64,000 nt of DNA from Nyssa sinensis (taxonomy: Eukaryota > Streptophyta > Magnoliopsida > Cornales > Nyssaceae), in assembly GCA_008638375.1 (NCBI GenBank), contig CM018051.1, positions 29,509,344 through 29,573,343 of the forward strand, read 5' to 3'. Positions 61,228 to 64,000 of the stretch are shown in pieces. Position numbers and translations under genes: made by a program. Each line of letters begins with the position of its first letter. The first letter of the stretch is position 1. The notes below the pieces were generated by a model. The model was not told where the DNA came from. It did not search any database and saw only the letters and a program-made list of their open reading frames with translations.

Positions 61228-63402
61228 CAGTACACTCGGGACTGTGCAGATCCGGTTTTCACTCACACTCCCGAGGTGGAAGATTGCCCATCCGGCGTTG
61301 AAGAGCCCCTGAGCCCAAGGGGGCGTGATAGTCGAGCCAAGCCTGTTGGCGAGCCCATCAAGATACTGGTCAGTTCAGAAGCAGAGGGGCGTTATTTGTA
61401 CATCGGCCCAGACCTTACGCCCGCCGAGCAGGAAAAAATAGTCAGGTTTCTAAAGAACAACCTCTCTATCTTTGCTTGGGAGACTAGGGACATGGAGGAA
61501 ATAGATCCTAATCTGATAACTCACAAACTAATGGTAGATCCAGACCACCCCCCGGTCAGACAGAAGAGAAGACCGATCGCTCCCGAACGGCATCGGGTTA
61601 TAAACGAAGAAGTCCAGAGGCTGCTGGACGCCAGGATGATACGGGAAGTTTTCTATCCCGAATGGTTAGCCAACACTGTGCTCGTCAAGAAGAAGAACGG
61701 CAAGTGGAGAGTCTGTGTTGACTATACAGACCTCAACAAAGCATGCCCCAAGGACAGCTTTCCACTACCGAGAATAGATCAACTGGTTGACGCCACTGCA
61801 GGGCATGAGCTTATGAGTTTCATGGACGCCTACTCTGGATACAACCAAATCCAAATGTACCCTCCAGATCAGGAAAAGACCGCCTTCATAACCGAAAGAG
61901 GACTCTACTGCTACAGAGTGATGCCTTTCGGTTTAAAGAATGCTGGAGCCACTTACCAACGGTTGGTGAACAAGATGTTCAGCCCACTGCTTGGCAGCAC
62001 CATGGAGGTATACATCGACGACATGCTGGTAAAGAGCCTCCAAAAAGGCAGCCACCTCCAGCACTTAGCCCAGACCTTCGATATCCTCAGACAGCACAAG
62101 ATGAAGCTCAACCCCTCGAAATGCACCTTCGGAGTTACGAAGGGAAAATTTTTGGGGTACATCGTCTCTCAAAGAGGTATCGAAGCAGATCCCACTCAGA
62201 TCCAAGCCCTGATTGGACTGAAGTCGCCAAGGACCAGAAAGGAGATTCAGGCACTAAACGGCAGAGTCGCCGCATTGAGCAGATTCATATCCAAGTCCAC
62301 CGATCGCTGCCTACCTTTCTTTAAAGCTCTGAAGGGCAGCAAGGCCTTGCAATGGACAGAAGAATGCGAGCTTTCCTTCCAAGAACTAAAAGAGTACCTA
62401 GCCTCTCCAGAGCTCCTGTCAAAACCTGTACAAGGAGAAAAGCTGCTCCTGTACCTAGCAGTCTCCGAGAACGCGGTCAGTTCCGCACTAATCAGACAGG
62501 ACAAAGGAGTACAGAGGCCTATATTCTACGTCAGTAGGGCACTACTCGACACGGAAAAAAGATACCCAGAAGTAGAGAAGCTGGCCTATGCCTTGGTCGT
62601 ATCAGCCCGAAAGCTTCGACCTTACTTCCAGGCCCATCCAATTGAGATTCCAACTGCTTATCCTCTAAAGTCAATACTGAGGAAACCCGAGGTATCGGGA
62701 AGATTGGTCAAGTGGTCTGTGGAGCTAGGGGAGTTTGACATAGCATATGTACCCCGAAACTCCATCAAAGGGCAGGCCTTAGCCGACTTTGTAGCCGAGT
62801 TCACCCCGGCACTGCAGAACGAAGCACAAATCGCCGAAACTACAGGAACCTGGCTGCTGTATATTGATGGATCGTCAACCGATCAAGGATCAGGGGTAGG
62901 ACTGGTACTACAGTCCCCTGATGGACTTACATCGGAAAAAGCAGTCAGCCTGGGATTTAAAGCTTCTAATAATGAAGCTGAATATGAGGCCCTAATCTTA
63001 GGGATAAAGCTTGCCCTGGAATGCGAGGCTCAGAACCTCGATGTCTTCTCCGACTCCCAACTGGTAGTAAGCCAAGTTTTGGGAGAGTTTGCCATTAAGG
63101 ATGACAGGATGCTTCGGTACTCCGAACTGGTGAACCATTTAAAGCATTCTTTCCAGACTTTCACTATCCAGAAGATTGAGAGAAATCAGAACTGCAGAGC
63201 AGATGCTCTGGCTAACATGGCCTCCCGCCTCAAGTCTGAAACAGACTCCACCGTTAAAATCTCTTTTCAGCCAGGATCCAGCATTGAGGGAGCATCAGTT
63301 GCTCAAGTTGATGAACAGTCCCAGAGCTGGATGACCCCAATCCTCCAGTATCTAAGATCCGGGCTCCTCCCAGAGGATAAAAACAAAGCCAGGAGAATCT
63401 GA
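61222..63402 (+). CDS. pol: pol of element F: RT, first and second RNase H
   Basis: Open in frame with gag-pro after TAG 61219. The open frame has a GTG, not ATG, at 61276; the first ATG is at 61492, already near the RT N-terminus, so independent initiation is unlikely. RT: VKKKNGKWRVCVDYTDLNKA near 61690, FMDAYSGYNQI near 61822, MPFGLKNAGATYQRLVNKMF, and the active-site box YIDD at 62011. The first RNase H (about 62400-62810) has TAYPLKSIL where TDxPL is usual: the key Asp is Ala at 62656-62658. The second RNase H (62850-63230) keeps LYIDGSS, NNEAEYEAL, FSDSQLVVSQV and RADALANMAS. It ends at a premature TGA at 63400-63402; integrase follows in the same frame. Confidence 0.9.
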   Translation, partial: QLQYTRDCADPVFTHTPEVEDCPSGVEEPLSPRGRDSRAKPVGEPIKILVSSEAEGRYLYIGPDLTPAEQEKIVRFLKNNLSIFAWETRDMEEIDPNLITHKLMVDPDHPPVRQKRRPIAPERHRVINEEVQRLLDARMIREVFYPEWLANTVLVKKKNGKWRVCVDYTDLNKACPKDSFPLPRIDQLVDATAGHELMSFMDAYSGYNQIQMYPPDQEKTAFITERGLYCYRVMPFGLKNAGATYQRLVNKMFSPLLGSTMEVYIDDMLVKSLQKGSHLQHLAQTFDILRQHKMKLNPSKCTFGVTKGKFLGYIVSQRGIEADPTQIQALIGLKSPRTRKEIQALNGRVAALSRFISKSTDRCLPFFKALKGSKALQWTEECELSFQELKEYLASPELLSKPVQGEKLLLYLAVSENAVSSALIRQDKGVQRPIFYVSRALLDTEKRYPEVEKLAYALVVSARKLRPYFQAHPIEIPTAYPLKSILRKPEVSGRLVKWSVELGEFDIAYVPRNSIKGQALADFVAEFTPALQNEAQIAETTGTWLLYIDGSSTDQGSGVGLVLQSPDGLTSEKAVSLGFKASNNEAEYEALILGIKLALECEAQNLDVFSDSQLVVSQVLGEFAIKDDRMLRYSELVNHLKHSFQTFTIQKIERNQNCRADALANMASRLKSETDSTVKISFQPGSSIEGASVAQVDEQSQSWMTPILQYLRSGLLPEDKNKARRI

Positions 63403-64000
63403 ATCAGAGCGGCTCGGTACCTGATCTTGAACAACAAACTTTACAGGAGGTCATATTCTCAACCTCTGTTAAAATGTTTGGCTCCAGACGAGTCACAATA
63501 TGTTTTGGCTGAAATTCACGAGGGAATTTGCGGGAATCACAATGGGGGCAGAACTATAGCCCACCGAGCTCTATCACAGGGCTACTACTGGCCCGGCATG
63601 CTGAAACAGGCTAAAGAATATGTTCGGAAGTGTGACAAATGTCAGAGATTCGCCTCGTACCAACACCAGCCTCAGCACGAGCTCATCCCGATTCCTAGCC
63701 CCTGGCCCTTTGCTCAATGGGGAATGGACATTGTGGGCCCGTTACCACGAGCACCTCCAAACAGGAAGTACCTCCTGGTGGCTATCGACTACTTCTCTAA
63801 ATGGGCCGAAGCCGAACCTTTAACGCATATTACAGAAAAGGAAGTCGAAAGCTTCACCTGGAAGAATATTGTCTGCAGGTTTGGCATACCACGTGTAATT
63901 ATCTCGGATAATGGGACACAATTTACTGGTAAAGGCTTCAAGGCATTCTGCGAAAATCTCAACATCAGGCAGCACTTTGCCTCTCCAGGCCATCCACAAG
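63403..64000 (+). pseudogene. pol: Integrase of element F, after a premature TGA, cut by window end
   Basis: Continuation of the pol frame after the TGA (an Arg CGA to TGA change is likely), open for 199 codons to the window edge. Zinc-binding region with His at 63517 and 63538 and Cys at 63631 and 63640 (AEIHEGICGNHNGG, KCDKCQRF). Catalytic core: WGMDIVGPLPRAPPNRKY with the first Asp at 63727, and VIISDNGTQFTG with the second Asp at 63907. The catalytic Glu lies beyond the window. If the stop is real in the genome this copy makes no integrase; a sequencing error cannot be excluded. Confidence 0.88.

Larger units (their letters stand above)
57822..64000 (+). mobile_element. Element F: Tat-type Ty3/gypsy element, runs off the window
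   Basis: Order: 5' LTR, primer-binding site, gag-protease ORF, RT, first RNase H, second RNase H, integrase. The duplicate RNase H before integrase and the TGGCGCCGTC primer site mark the Tat lineage (established family knowledge). It is the best preserved element here: gag-protease is intact and pol has only one premature stop. Base composition is clearly richer in G+C than the surroundings. The 3' part is outside the window. Confidence 0.9.

Overview
This window is nested LTR-retrotransposon DNA from a flowering plant, probably a eudicot with a repeat-rich genome. I find no host gene. The evidence is plant Ty3/gypsy polyproteins of two lineages (a chromodomain-bearing chromovirus and a Tat-type element with two RNase H domains), long LTRs with TG...CA ends and 5-bp target duplications, and AT-rich spacer full of TA and CT microsatellites. 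I cannot name the species.

Layout. 1-833 is the end of an inverted LTR. 834-29146 is one old, decayed chromovirus (element A): gag, protease and RT remnants (834-2849), RT/RNase H (11897-12192), integrase plus chromodomain (15857-17436), a polypurine tract and a 3' LTR (17481-29146). It is split by solo LTRs D1 (2850-11896, itself holding G1 at 4163-8303), G2 (12193-15856) and B1 (20854-28993, itself holding H1 at 24816-28225). 29147-30476, 34097-35597 and 48753-50025 were one stretch of AT-rich DNA, now split by LTR I1 (30477-34096) and LTR J1 (35598-48752). J1 carries solo LTRs B2 (36512-41939) and H2 (42948-46259) and a decayed coding-like segment. G3 (50026-51479) is an LTR broken by the 3' LTR of element H3 (51480-54566, minus strand), followed by its polypurine tract and a non-coding interior. 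From about 57822 to the window end lies element F, a young Tat-type element with an intact gag-protease ORF, RT, two RNase H domains and the first part of integrase.

Eight LTR copies have perfect 5-bp target duplications and no interior of their own, so this is a graveyard of solo LTRs up to three levels deep. Although their sequences differ, the long LTRs share a modular plan in fixed order: an extended inverted terminus (TGTMAYRYCCCGA), in some a tRNA-like A-box/B-box module, a GGGTCGGG/CCCGACCC palindrome, an AACCGG-rich block, an AT-rich block, a degenerate array of about 140-bp units, and then an intron-like segment (GTRAGT donor to TTTCAG acceptor, 0.75-1.4 kb). 5' and 3' halves of LTR families appear to have been swapped.

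The most notable expression signal is in element F. Its gag-protease and RT-RNase H-integrase frames are the same frame, separated by one UAG followed by CAA UUA, the classical leaky-stop context, and the first downstream ATG is 90 codons away. Element F also has one premature TGA before its integrase, so this copy is probably not fully functional.
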